Source of the DNA: Streptomyces pseudovenezuelae
GTDB taxonomy: Bacteria; Actinomycetota; Actinomycetes; Streptomycetales; Streptomycetaceae
DNA length: 64,000 bases
Direction of reading: 5' to 3'
NCBI RefSeq assembly: GCF_029892565.1
Contig: NZ_JARXVH010000002.1
Coordinates: 310,001 to 374,000 of the forward strand
In this document: in pieces, positions 40,787 to 48,548 of the stretch
Layout: each line of letters starts with the position of its first letter
How positions within the stretch are numbered: the stretch's first letter is position 1
Translations under genes and position numbers: made by a program
The notes under the pieces: model-generated
The model's input: only the letters and a program-made list of their open reading frames with translations
Told to the model about the DNA's origin: nothing
The model's database searches: none

Positions 40787-41974
40787 CTAAGGAGTGCGCG
40801 CGCTCTGAGTGCCGTTGCACACCGGCACGTTGGGCAGCTGGTTGTCCGGCGAGTTCATGTAGATGTTGGACACGTAGCCGCCGTACTGGGGCAGATAGGC
40901 CCACCACTCGTTGGTGTAAGGCGGCACGGTCACCACCTGGCCCTTGACCTGGCAGCCCACCAACACCTCGACCCCGGCCGGGAGTTGAGTGAGCGGCGCG
41001 CCTGCCGTGGACGGGGCCGGGCGGACGTTCACGTGGTCGCTCCAGGTCCCGAACCAGGTGCCGGCCGGCCGCACCGCGCCCGGCACGTTCAGCGAGCGCG
41101 TCAGCCGCCCGATGTCCGTGTAGGCCTTGCCGTACGACGTCCCCACCGGATGCAGGGTGAACACGGCGACGATGGCACGGTCGCCGGCGCCCACCGTGCC
41201 GGTGGTGTGCAGGGCCGGGCGGGACAGGTCCACTCCGGCCGCGGCGGCCTTCGTGTTCGCCTTGGCTGCCGAGGTCGTCTTCGCCCCGCCCGCGGCAGCA
41301 GCCGCCTGCGAACCGCACGTGCCGTCCTCGTAGTCGCCCGACCACCCCTGCTTCACGGCCCACGGCTTCTCGAACGCCCCGGGGATGCCGAAGTGCTGGT
41401 CGAAGCGGTCCGACGCGCAGCGGGTGGACTGGCGCAGGTTGCCCATCACGAAGTCCCGTACCGGGGCGGGTGCCTTGTCCAGCAGGTAGCGGTAGATCGT
41501 GACGGTGTCACGCGCCGAGAGCGCGGTGTAGCCCCAGAAGCCCTCGTATCCGGCCGGCGGCGGCTGGGTGTCGGTGAGGCCGAGCCGGCTCACCATGCGG
41601 GTGATGATCGCGGAGCCGCCGTCCGCCGTCCAGTAGTGGCTGGCCGCGTCGTCGTTGCTGCTGCGGAGCATCGGCTCCAGCAGGGCGCGGTCGGCCGCCG
41701 GGATCGTGTAGTCAGGGCCGCGGTCCCAGAGGAAGTCCAGGGCCAGCAGGATCTTGACGACGGACGCCGACCTGAACTGCGTCGAAGAGTTGAGCTGTTC
41801 GGTGAACGTGCCGGTGCTGCGGTCGAAGACGGCGACCCCTGCCGTGACTCCGGAGGGCACGGTGACGGAGGGGGCTTCGGCGGGCCGTGCGGAGGCCGGT
41901 GCCGCCATGCAGAAGGCGAGCAGCAGCGCGGTGAGGGCCGCCGCCGAGGCCAAGGTGGAACGGAGCAGACGCAT
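40787..41974 (-). CDS. Secreted class A beta-lactamase-like serine hydrolase with SH3 tail
   Basis: A 395-residue exported protein. A signal peptide covers about residues 1-29 (LLRSTLASAAALTALLLAF). The hydrolase domain shows Ser-x-x-Lys as SVVK in SASVVKILLALDFL and SNDDAAS in the place of SDN. The region with KQGWSGDYEDG lies where KTG would be. An Ala/Lys-rich linker separates a C-terminal SH3-like domain (about 310-395, NVRPAPSTAGAPLTQLPAG) with a cysteine pair. It may process cell-wall peptides; a true antibiotic-resistance role is not supported. Its 3' end is eight bases from the convergent kinase gene. The start at ATG 41974 follows GGAAGAG at longer than usual distance. Confidence 0.8.
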   Translation of the reverse strand: MRLLRSTLASAAALTALLLAFCMAAPASARPAEAPSVTVPSGVTAGVAVFDRSTGTFTEQLNSSTQFRSASVVKILLALDFLWDRGPDYTIPAADRALLEPMLRSSNDDAASHYWTADGGSAIITRMVSRLGLTDTQPPPAGYEGFWGYTALSARDTVTIYRYLLDKAPAPVRDFVMGNLRQSTRCASDRFDQHFGIPGAFEKPWAVKQGWSGDYEDGTCGSQAAAAAGGAKTTSAAKANTKAAAAGVDLSRPALHTTGTVGAGDRAIVAVFTLHPVGTSYGKAYTDIGRLTRSLNVPGAVRPAGTWFGTWSDHVNVRPAPSTAGAPLTQLPAGVEVLVGCQVKGQVVTVPPYTNEWWAYLPQYGGYVSNIYMNSPDNQLPNVPVCNGTQSARTP

Positions 41975-42060
41975 GAAGGCCGTCTCTTCCTTTCGTCGGG
42001 ACATCATCGGGGCGTCAAAGGGCCTGCGGGAGACGGAGGTTGGCGTGCGCCGACGACCCG

Positions 42061-42450
42061 TCAGCAGGGCTCGACCGTGTTCGTCTCGCTGGCCACGTCG
42101 CCGTCGGACACCCAGCCCCAGGTGCCGTTGTCGTCGCCCTGCGTCCACAGCCAGCGGTAGGGATGGACGCTGGAGCCGTTGGGGCGGTCGGTGAAGTCCG
42201 CGCGACAGGCGAACCACGAGGGGTTCGTACGCAGGTGGTCGATGATGTGGGTGCCGCCGTCGACCAGTTCGTAGACGTTCGCGCCCTGGACGTTGTTGCA
42301 GGTGAACGCGTGGTGGCCCCAGGCGTCGATGCCGGTCGCCCAGCAGTTGGAGGCGGCCTGCGCCGAGCTGGTCGGCAGGGCGACCAGGGCCGCGGCGGCG
42401 GAGGCGGTGAGGGCGAGCGTGAGGGTCTTGCGCGTCGCGGAGCGATGCAT
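42061..42450 (-). CDS. Small secreted SH3-like protein
   Basis: A 129-residue exported protein. The signal peptide spans about residues 1-33 (RSATRKTLTLALTASAAAALVALP, cleaved after SSAQA). The mature part has four cysteines and a Trp-rich SH3-like fold (NCWATGIDAWGHHAFTCNN; WGWVSDGDVASETN; final EPC). Its end resembles the SH3-type tail of the neighbouring hydrolase at 40787. No enzyme motif is present, so a wall-binding or inhibitor role is possible. ATG 42450 is the start of the signal. An upstream palindrome at 42552-42569 may control it. Confidence 0.75.
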   Translation of the reverse strand: MHRSATRKTLTLALTASAAAALVALPTSSAQAASNCWATGIDAWGHHAFTCNNVQGANVYELVDGGTHIIDHLRTNPSWFACRADFTDRPNGSSVHPYRWLWTQGDDNGTWGWVSDGDVASETNTVEPC

Positions 42451-42551
42451 CGACAGTCCTGTCCGTGTGGGGAGTCGGGTCCACCGGAGGAGCGCGGTAC
42501 GTGATCGCTCCGGTGCACCGCACACGCTAGGAACAGAAGGCCGCGAACGGT

Positions 42552-42569
42552 CCCTGACAAGTGTCAGGG
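42552..42569. promoter_or_regulatory. Perfect palindrome in the divergent promoter of pgm and the SH3 protein
   Basis: CCCTGACA-AG-TGTCAGGG: eight-base arms without mismatch. It lies about 100 bases before the small secreted protein and 172 before pgm. The form suits a dimeric regulator; I cannot name it. Confidence 0.5.
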
Positions 42570-42740
42570 CCGGGGCCGTCCTGCCCCTGGCCTCGATGCC
42601 GGTATCGCGACACGATCCGTCCGTGCGGAGCCCGTGCCCGTCGGGTTCTCGCGGGGGTGGGCCACTCGCGGTCCGCCGCCGTGACGGGGGAGGATGGACG
42701 GGCAGACGATATTGGTCAACCGATGTGGAGGAGCGGGCAC

Positions 42741-44381
42741 ATGCCTCACGAGCGAGCGGGCCGGCAGGCCGGACCCGAGGATCTCGTCGACGTCGCCCGG
42801 CTGGTCACCGCGTACTACGCGCTGCACCCGGACCCGGCCGACCCGGGCCAGCGGGTGGCGTTCGGTACGTCGGGACACCGGGGTTCGGCGCTGGCGACCG
42901 CGTTCAACGACGACCACATCGCCGCGACCAGCCAGGCGATCTGCGAGTACCGCGCCCTCCAGGGCACCGACGGCCCCCTCTTCCTGGGCGCCGACACCCA
43001 CGCGCTCTCCGAGCCGGCCCGCGTCACCGCACTCGAGGTTTTCGCGGCCAACGACGTGACGGTCCTCATCGACGAGGCGGACGGCTACACGCCCACCCCC
43101 GCCGTCTCGCACGCGATCCTCACGTACAACCGAGGCCGTACGTCCGGTCTCGCCGACGGTGTCGTCGTCACCCCCTCGCACAACCCGCCCGCCGACGGCG
43201 GCTTCAAGTACAACCCGCCGAGCGGCGGACCGGCCGGCTCCGACGCCACGTCCTGGATCCAGGACCGGGCCAACGACATCATCACCGCCGGCCTCAAGGA
43301 CGTACGCCGTATCCCCTACACGCGTGCCCTCGCCGCCCCCGGCACCGGCCGCTACGACTTCATGGGGACCTACGTCGCCGACCTGCCGAGCGTCCTGGAC
43401 CTGGACGCGGTCCGCGCCGCCGGCGTGCGCATCGGCGCCGACCCGCTGGGCGGGGCGTCGGTCGCGTACTGGGGCCGGATCGCCGAAGAGCACCGCCTCG
43501 ACCTCACCGTGGTCAACCCGCTCACGGATCCCACCTGGCGGTTCATGACGCTCGACTGGGACGGCAAGATCCGTATGGACTGCTCGTCGCCGTACGCGAT
43601 GGCCTCCCTGATCGCCCAGCGCGACCGCTTCCAGATCGCCACGGGCAACGACGCGGACGCCGACCGGCACGGCATCGTCACGCCGGACGCGGGGCTCATG
43701 AACCCCAACCACTACCTGGCCGCCGCGATCGCCTACCTCTACGGTCACCGGGAGCAGTGGCCCGCCGACACCGGCATCGGCAAGACGCTGGTGTCGTCCA
43801 CGATGATCGACCGGGTCGCAGCCGACCTGGGGCGCCGTCTGGTCGAAGTGCCGGTCGGGTTCAAGTGGTTCGTGGACGGACTGGTCGACGGATCGATCGG
43901 GTTCGGCGGCGAGGAGTCGGCCGGCGCGTCCTTCCTGCGCCGGGACGGCTCGGTGTGGACCACGGACAAGGACGGCATCATCCTGGCGCTGCTCGCCTCC
44001 GAGATCCTCGCGGTCACCGAGAAGACGCCGTCGGAGCACTACGCGGCGATGACGGCCCGGTTCGGCGAGCCCGCGTACGCGCGCATCGACGCCCCCGCGA
44101 ACCGCGAGGAGAAGGCGCTGCTCGCCAAGCTGTCCCCGGCGCAGGTCACCGCGGACACCCTGGCCGGGGAGCCCGTCACCGGGGTGCTCACTGAAGCCCC
44201 GGGCAACGGTGCGGCCATCGGCGGCATCAAGGTGACCACCGAGAACGCCTGGTTCGCGGCACGGCCCTCCGGCACCGAGGACGTGTACAAGATCTACGCC
44301 GAGTCCTTCCGCGGCCCCGACCATCTGCGCCAGGTCCAGGAGGAGGCCCGGGCGGTGGTCGACACCGCGCTGGGCGGCTGA
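42741..44381 (+). CDS. pgm: Phosphoglucomutase, alpha-D-glucose-phosphate specific
   Basis: A 546-residue enzyme interconverting glucose 1-phosphate and glucose 6-phosphate, linking glycogen, trehalose and wall sugar synthesis with glycolysis. [13 protein letters not shown] opens domain 1. [17 protein letters not shown] carries the phosphoserine. [12 protein letters not shown] is the Mg-binding DxDxDR loop. [17 protein letters not shown] is the sugar-binding loop. [15 protein letters not shown] binds the distal phosphate. The length equals that of E. coli Pgm-type enzymes (546). GGAG precedes ATG 42741. It is monocistronic. Confidence 0.96.
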   Translation: MPHERAGRQAGPEDLVDVARLVTAYYALHPDPADPGQRVAFGTSGHRGSALATAFNDDHIAATSQAICEYRALQGTDGPLFLGADTHALSEPARVTALEVFAANDVTVLIDEADGYTPTPAVSHAILTYNRGRTSGLADGVVVTPSHNPPADGGFKYNPPSGGPAGSDATSWIQDRANDIITAGLKDVRRIPYTRALAAPGTGRYDFMGTYVADLPSVLDLDAVRAAGVRIGADPLGGASVAYWGRIAEEHRLDLTVVNPLTDPTWRFMTLDWDGKIRMDCSSPYAMASLIAQRDRFQIATGNDADADRHGIVTPDAGLMNPNHYLAAAIAYLYGHREQWPADTGIGKTLVSSTMIDRVAADLGRRLVEVPVGFKWFVDGLVDGSIGFGGEESAGASFLRRDGSVWTTDKDGIILALLASEILAVTEKTPSEHYAAMTARFGEPAYARIDAPANREEKALLAKLSPAQVTADTLAGEPVTGVLTEAPGNGAAIGGIKVTTENAWFAARPSGTEDVYKIYAESFRGPDHLRQVQEEARAVVDTALGG

Positions 44382-44511
44382 CGCGACGGAGACGGCGGTG
44401 ACGGTGGCGGCGATGACCGGGCGGGTGTGAGAAGCGTCTCGCTTTGTCCACCTTTGGGTGAAAATCAGATGTTCTACCCTGAGGAGGCCCCCGTCACCGC
44501 CGGAGTGATCA

Positions 44512-45342
44512 ATGTCCCGCAAGGGTCCAACGGACGACGGCGACGAGCTGCTGGCCAGACTCGGATCGCTGACCGCCCAGGCGCGCGAGCTCGCCCAGCT
44601 GCAGCGCTCCCGGGTCGAGCTGGCCGTTGCCCTCCAGCGGGGCATGCTGCCGAGGGACCTGCCCGAGGCCCCCGGCCTCCAGCTCGCCGTCCGCTACGCG
44701 CCCGCTTACCAGGGCCTGAACGTGGGCGGCGACTGGTACGACGCCTTCACCATGCCCGACGGCCGCATAGGCCTGTCCATAGGCGACGTCCAGGGCCACA
44801 ACATCGAGGCGGCGGCCTTCATGGGCCAGGTCCGGGTCGGCCTGCGCGCGCTCGCCTCCGTCACCAGCGAGCCCGGCGAGCTCCTCGCCCGCACCAACGA
44901 CCTGATCCTCTCCCTCGGCACCGACCTCTTCGCCACCTGCACCTTCATGCGGCTCGACCCCGCCACCGGCGTGCTGGAGAGTGCGCGGGCCGGGCACATC
45001 CCGCACATCTGGGCCACGGCGGACGGCAGGTCCGGCGTCAGCGGCGACGAGGGCGGGCCGCCGCTCGGCGTCGAGCAGGGCATGGAGTACCCGGTGATGC
45101 GGCACCGCCTCACCACCGGCGGGGTCTTCGTCCTCGTCACCGACGGCGTGGTCGAGGGCCCGTCCCTGAGCCTCGACGAGGGCCTCGACAAGGTCGTCCG
45201 CCTCGCGGGCGTGGCAGCCGTCGCGGGCCTGGAGGCCGGGGCGCTGGCCGCTGCCGTGATCAAGATGGCGGGGACGGTGGGGCACGAGGACGACGCGGCG
45301 GTCTTGGTGGTGGGGCACGACGGGGCTGTGGGTCGGCTGTAG
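44512..45342 (+). CDS. Stand-alone SpoIIE/PP2C-type phosphatase
   Basis: A 276-residue phosphatase made of a short helical N-terminus (LARLGSLTAQARELAQLQRSR, coiled-coil-like) and one SpoIIE domain. Metal motifs are VGGDWYDAF and IGDVQGHNIEAAAFM. RAGHIPHIW and LVTDGVVEG follow, and the last Asp pair is in GHEDDAAVLVV. It should dephosphorylate an anti-anti-sigma (STAS) protein in a partner-switching cascade. It has no sensor of its own, but the next gene encodes a MASE1 membrane sensor module. ATG 44512 follows GGAG. Confidence 0.88.
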   Translation: MSRKGPTDDGDELLARLGSLTAQARELAQLQRSRVELAVALQRGMLPRDLPEAPGLQLAVRYAPAYQGLNVGGDWYDAFTMPDGRIGLSIGDVQGHNIEAAAFMGQVRVGLRALASVTSEPGELLARTNDLILSLGTDLFATCTFMRLDPATGVLESARAGHIPHIWATADGRSGVSGDEGGPPLGVEQGMEYPVMRHRLTTGGVFVLVTDGVVEGPSLSLDEGLDKVVRLAGVAAVAGLEAGALAAAVIKMAGTVGHEDDAAVLVVGHDGAVGRL

Positions 45343-45737
45343 AGGCCGCCGGGCTGACGACGCCTGTCCATTCGTAACTCCGCGTCACTTCGGCGGTCTC
45401 CGACGACCCTGGCGCCTCCGAGGGCCGCAGAGCCAGGTGGGCCTGACGGCTCTGATGGCCCGGACAGGCCTGACGGGCCTCCCGCCCGTCGGACCCGGGA
45501 AGCTTCGACGCCCTCGACGCTCCCACCAGCCTCACCACCTTTGCCCACTCCACCAGCCTTGGCTGCTCCACCGCGTCCACCCCCTCCACCGCCTCCGCCG
45601 GCTCAGACCGCCCTGACCCCCTGGCACCCCGGCCCCTGGCACCCAGGCCCCCTGACACCCCGCCCCCTTCACCCGAACCGCCCCAGCCCGGCGCAGCCGA
45701 CCCGCTCGCCTCGCCGTCCCGGCCTGCTCGGTGTCTG
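45343..45737. other. 395-base gap with C-rich imperfect repeats
   Basis: Between the phosphatase and the MASE1 gene, 45540-45680 is pyrimidine-rich with imperfect CCACC, CCTCC and CCCTGGCACCC repeats (CCCCTGGCACCC occurs twice near 45620). I see no supported gene, promoter motif or clear hairpin here. Confidence 0.4.
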
Positions 45738-46793
45738 ATGGCAGCTGTGGTGGGTACCCGTGATCTCCGCCCGGCGGCCGGCCTGGTTCTGCAGACACTG
45801 ACCGTCGCCGCCTGCTATTTCGCGGCCGGACGGCTGGGCCTGCTGCGGCAGCTCGTCGTCGAGGACGCCGTGGTCACCCCCATCTGGCCCCCCACGGGCG
45901 TAGCCGTCGCCTGTCTGCTCCTCTACGGCATGCGCGCCTGGCCCGGCATCGCCCTCGGCGCGCTGCTGGTGGTCATGTCCATCACCTCGCTCCAGCCCGC
46001 CGTGATCGGCACCCTGCTGGGCAACACCCTGGCCCCCGTCTGCGCGTACCTCATGCTGCGCAAGGTCGGCTTCCGCACCAGCCTGGCCCGGCTGCGCGAC
46101 GGCATCGCCCTGGTGTTCCTGGGCGCCCTCACCGCCATGCTGGTGAGCGCGACCGTGGGCGCCTGCCTCCTGGTGATCACCGGCAAGCTCGACGCGCACA
46201 GCTTCTGGCTGGTCTGGCTGGCCTGGTGGGTGGGCGACGCGATGGGCGTACTGATCGTCACCCCGCTCCTGCTGCTGATCCTGCAAGGGACCCGCCGGGC
46301 CCTGAACCTGCGCCGGTGGAAGGAGATCCTGGGCCTGGCCCTCATCGCGGGCGTTCTGATACCCGTGTCCACGCACAGCCCCATGAGCGTGCTCTTCCTG
46401 GTCTACCCGCTGCTGATCTGGGCCGCGCTGCGCTTCCAGCTCGCCGGCAGCTCCCTGTGCGCCCTGTTCGCCTCGGTCTCGGCCACCGTCGCCGCGACGG
46501 ACCGGAGCGGGCCGTTCAACCACCTGTCCAGCGTCGAGGTCATGATCAAGCTCCAGGCTTTCAACGGCTCGATGGCACTGACCGCCCTGCTCCTGTCCGC
46601 CATGATCACCGAGCAGCTCAACACCAGACGGTCGGTGGAACGGGCCTGCCAGGAACTCGTCGAGGTCCTCGCACACCTCACGGCGGGGGAGCCGCCACCA
46701 GGACCGCCGCGCGTCGAGGGCGACCGGGGCAAGCCCGGTGAACTCCCGGTCCCGGAGAAGAAGCGCCCGGTCAGTCCCACAGGGGATACGTGA
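45738..46793 (+). CDS. MASE1-domain membrane sensor protein
   Basis: A 351-residue protein with eight to ten transmembrane helices forming a MASE1 domain. Markers are VTPIWPPTGVAVACLLLYG, GALLVVMSITS, GNTLAPVCAYLMLRKVGF and WLVWLAWWVGDAMGVLIVTPLLLL. MASE1 normally forms the sensory half of histidine kinases, diguanylate cyclases or SpoIIE phosphatases. Here only about 50 polar residues follow the last helix, including SVERACQELVEVLAHL, which may be a coupling coiled coil. The gene ends PVSPTGDT. The phosphatase gene 395 bases upstream is a natural partner. Its 3' end overlaps the convergent secreted-protein gene by 23 bases. Confidence 0.83.
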   Translation: MAAVVGTRDLRPAAGLVLQTLTVAACYFAAGRLGLLRQLVVEDAVVTPIWPPTGVAVACLLLYGMRAWPGIALGALLVVMSITSLQPAVIGTLLGNTLAPVCAYLMLRKVGFRTSLARLRDGIALVFLGALTAMLVSATVGACLLVITGKLDAHSFWLVWLAWWVGDAMGVLIVTPLLLLILQGTRRALNLRRWKEILGLALIAGVLIPVSTHSPMSVLFLVYPLLIWAALRFQLAGSSLCALFASVSATVAATDRSGPFNHLSSVEVMIKLQAFNGSMALTALLLSAMITEQLNTRRSVERACQELVEVLAHLTAGEPPPGPPRVEGDRGKPGELPVPEKKRPVSPTGDT

Positions 46794-47232
46794 CCGTCGG
46801 GCCGTAGATGTCGGGCCTGCTGCCCGGGTAGACCAGGGTGATCCGGCTGTAGCGCTCCGTCTGCGGGTGCTTCTTCCACGGCTTCGGATCGGAGAGCCGC
46901 ACGGTCACCGGATACGAGTGGAAGGCGCCGGCCGCGCAGTAGGGCTTGCAGTCGTTGACCATGTTGACGCCCTCGGCCGTCGCCGTCTCCGTGCCCCACT
47001 GCGACCACTTCAACGAGGTCAGCCGGCTGTTGCCGTCACCGCAGGCGAGCGTGAAGTCGGCGGGGCGCACGTCCGTGTGCCAGAGACAGTCGACGAGCAC
47101 GGGCACCGCCTGCCGCTGCGCGACCGGTGAGGCAGGCGTCGCCGGCCCGGCGGAGGACGGGGCCCCCGCAGCGGCGGCGAGCGCCGCGGCCAGGCAGAGC
47201 GTGACCGCCGTACGAATCGCGATTGCGCGCAT
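46771..47232 (-). CDS. Small secreted protein of unknown function
   Basis: A 153-residue exported protein. The signal peptide is RAIAIRTAVTLCLAAALAAA with cleavage near residue 28. The mature domain (about 45-153) has cysteines in DCLWHTDV, TLACGDGNS and NDCKPYCAAG that could pair. It is rich in aromatic residues (LKWSQWGTE) and ends TVTYPLWD. I recall many paralogues of this size in Streptomyces labelled hypothetical secreted protein. GGGGAG lies six bases before ATG 47232. It is monocistronic. Confidence 0.78.
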   Translation of the reverse strand: MRAIAIRTAVTLCLAAALAAAAGAPSSAGPATPASPVAQRQAVPVLVDCLWHTDVRPADFTLACGDGNSRLTSLKWSQWGTETATAEGVNMVNDCKPYCAAGAFHSYPVTVRLSDPKPWKKHPQTERYSRITLVYPGSRPDIYGPTVTYPLWD

Positions 47233-47396
47233 GTCCGCTCCCCGCTGCCGTCTCCGGACCGACCTGTCCGTGCCGTCCGGCTGTTCGAGCTGTCCGTGCC
47301 AACTCTGCTGTGCCTGTACCGACGCTACGACCGGCATGCGGTGCGCACCACTCGGACGGAGTAATGACGGCTGAGGGAGGCGGGGCGTTCCGCCTG

Positions 47397-48086
47397 TCAC
47401 ATCTCGTCGAGACGGACGTACGAGCTTTCGAACCGCCAGTTCAGATCGTGCGTCGTCGAGGGCAGCACCCCGGCATACAGGGCATCGCGGTCGATGGTGA
47501 CCGGCGCGAGCGGTCGTCCGTGCGCGAGCGAGGCGAGCAGGAGCCCGGCGTGCCGCTCGGCGAGGACCGTTCGGAAGACCGCCTCGCGCAGGGTCCGGCC
47601 CACGACCACGGCACCGTGCCACCGGAGCAGCGCCAGCGCGCTGTCGCCGATCACCCGCACGAGCGCGTCGCCCGCCGCATGGTCCGTCACCAGCTCGGCC
47701 CGCTCCCACAGGGGTATGCGATCCGGCCAGAAGCTCGCGTGCGGCATCAGCAGTTCCGCCGGCGGCTCGGCCATCGCGGCGAGGGCGGTCAGGTGCGGTG
47801 AGTGGACGTGCACGAGTGAGCGGAGGTCGGGGCGGGCGCGGTGCATCGCCGCGTGCATGTACAGCTCCAGCGGCAGCCCGGGCGTGAACTCGTCGTCAAG
47901 GGAGAGTTCGTGGACGTCCTCGGGTCGGCACCTGTCCTTGCGGCGTCCGGCGCCGGGGCAGATCAGATAGCGCTCCGGATCGTCCGTCAGCAGGCTGACG
48001 TGGCCGAACATGCCGATCAGACCGTGGCGCGCGAGGATCCGCGTGGCCGTGGCCAGTTCGTCGCGCAGTGCCTGCCGGTCGGTCAT
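47397..48086 (-). CDS. Class II aldolase/adducin-family protein
   Basis: A 229-residue zinc enzyme of the FucA/AraD superfamily. The metal-binding histidines are in LVHVHSPHLTALAAMAE, and a third is in LLRWHGAVVVGRTLREAV. HGLIGMFGHVSLLTDD is the N-terminal phosphate-binding segment. All three ligands are present, unlike in the broken araD at 35077. The family cleaves or epimerises phosphorylated sugars or acts on aldonate-type substrates; the substrate here is unknown. AGGGG precedes ATG 48086 by seven bases. Confidence 0.83.
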   Translation of the reverse strand: MTDRQALRDELATATRILARHGLIGMFGHVSLLTDDPERYLICPGAGRRKDRCRPEDVHELSLDDEFTPGLPLELYMHAAMHRARPDLRSLVHVHSPHLTALAAMAEPPAELLMPHASFWPDRIPLWERAELVTDHAAGDALVRVIGDSALALLRWHGAVVVGRTLREAVFRTVLAERHAGLLLASLAHGRPLAPVTIDRDALYAGVLPSTTHDLNWRFESSYVRLDEM

Positions 48087-48548
48087 CTCCGTACCCCTTC
48101 GTCGTGCCGAGGCGTGAGCAACCCGTGCCGTTCCCCGGCCGGGAGCGTAGGCGTGGGGCGGTCGCGGGACGACGTCCGAGCAGGCAAGCAATGAATGCGC
48201 GCGCGGCCGAAACGATGTGGGTGTCCAGCCGAACTCCCAGTGGACAACCGTCAATTCAAGCCGATGTCTTGTCACCTTCATGACAACTCTGTGCGTGGGA
48301 TGTCACTCTGCTGTCCGCAGGTTCACCTGTGCTTCACACCCCCCACATTTCCCGCACCCCCCATCTCCACCCCCCACCCCCCACCTCTTCCCATCCCCCC
48401 ACCCCTTCTCGCGCGCGGCCGAGTCCCGGCGCCATCCGGGCGTCGCTCGTGCCGTGCGTGCGCACCCGCGCGCCGCCGGACGGCCACACCCGGCCGACCG
48501 CTCGCTCCGGCCTTGACCCGAGGCCGACCGCTGCAGAGGGAGAACGCC
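48087..48548. other. 462-base divergent control region with C-rich tract
   Basis: This region lies between the aldolase start and the metalloprotease start. It contains the inverted repeat at 48269-48286 and a C-rich tract (48337-48410) with six runs of four to six C, which on the minus strand could form G-quadruplexes. No supported gene. Confidence 0.5.
48269..48286. promoter_or_regulatory. Inverted repeat upstream of the metalloprotease gene
   Basis: TTGTCA-CCTTCA-TGACAA: six-base arms without mismatch, about 263 bases before the TTG start. It could be an operator or overlap a promoter; the regulator is unknown. Confidence 0.35.

Noticed and set aside
40787..41974. Antibiotic-resistance beta-lactamase
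   Set aside because: The SxxK is present, but the KTG motif is not clear and the protein has an SH3 tail, which suits a wall-acting hydrolase better.
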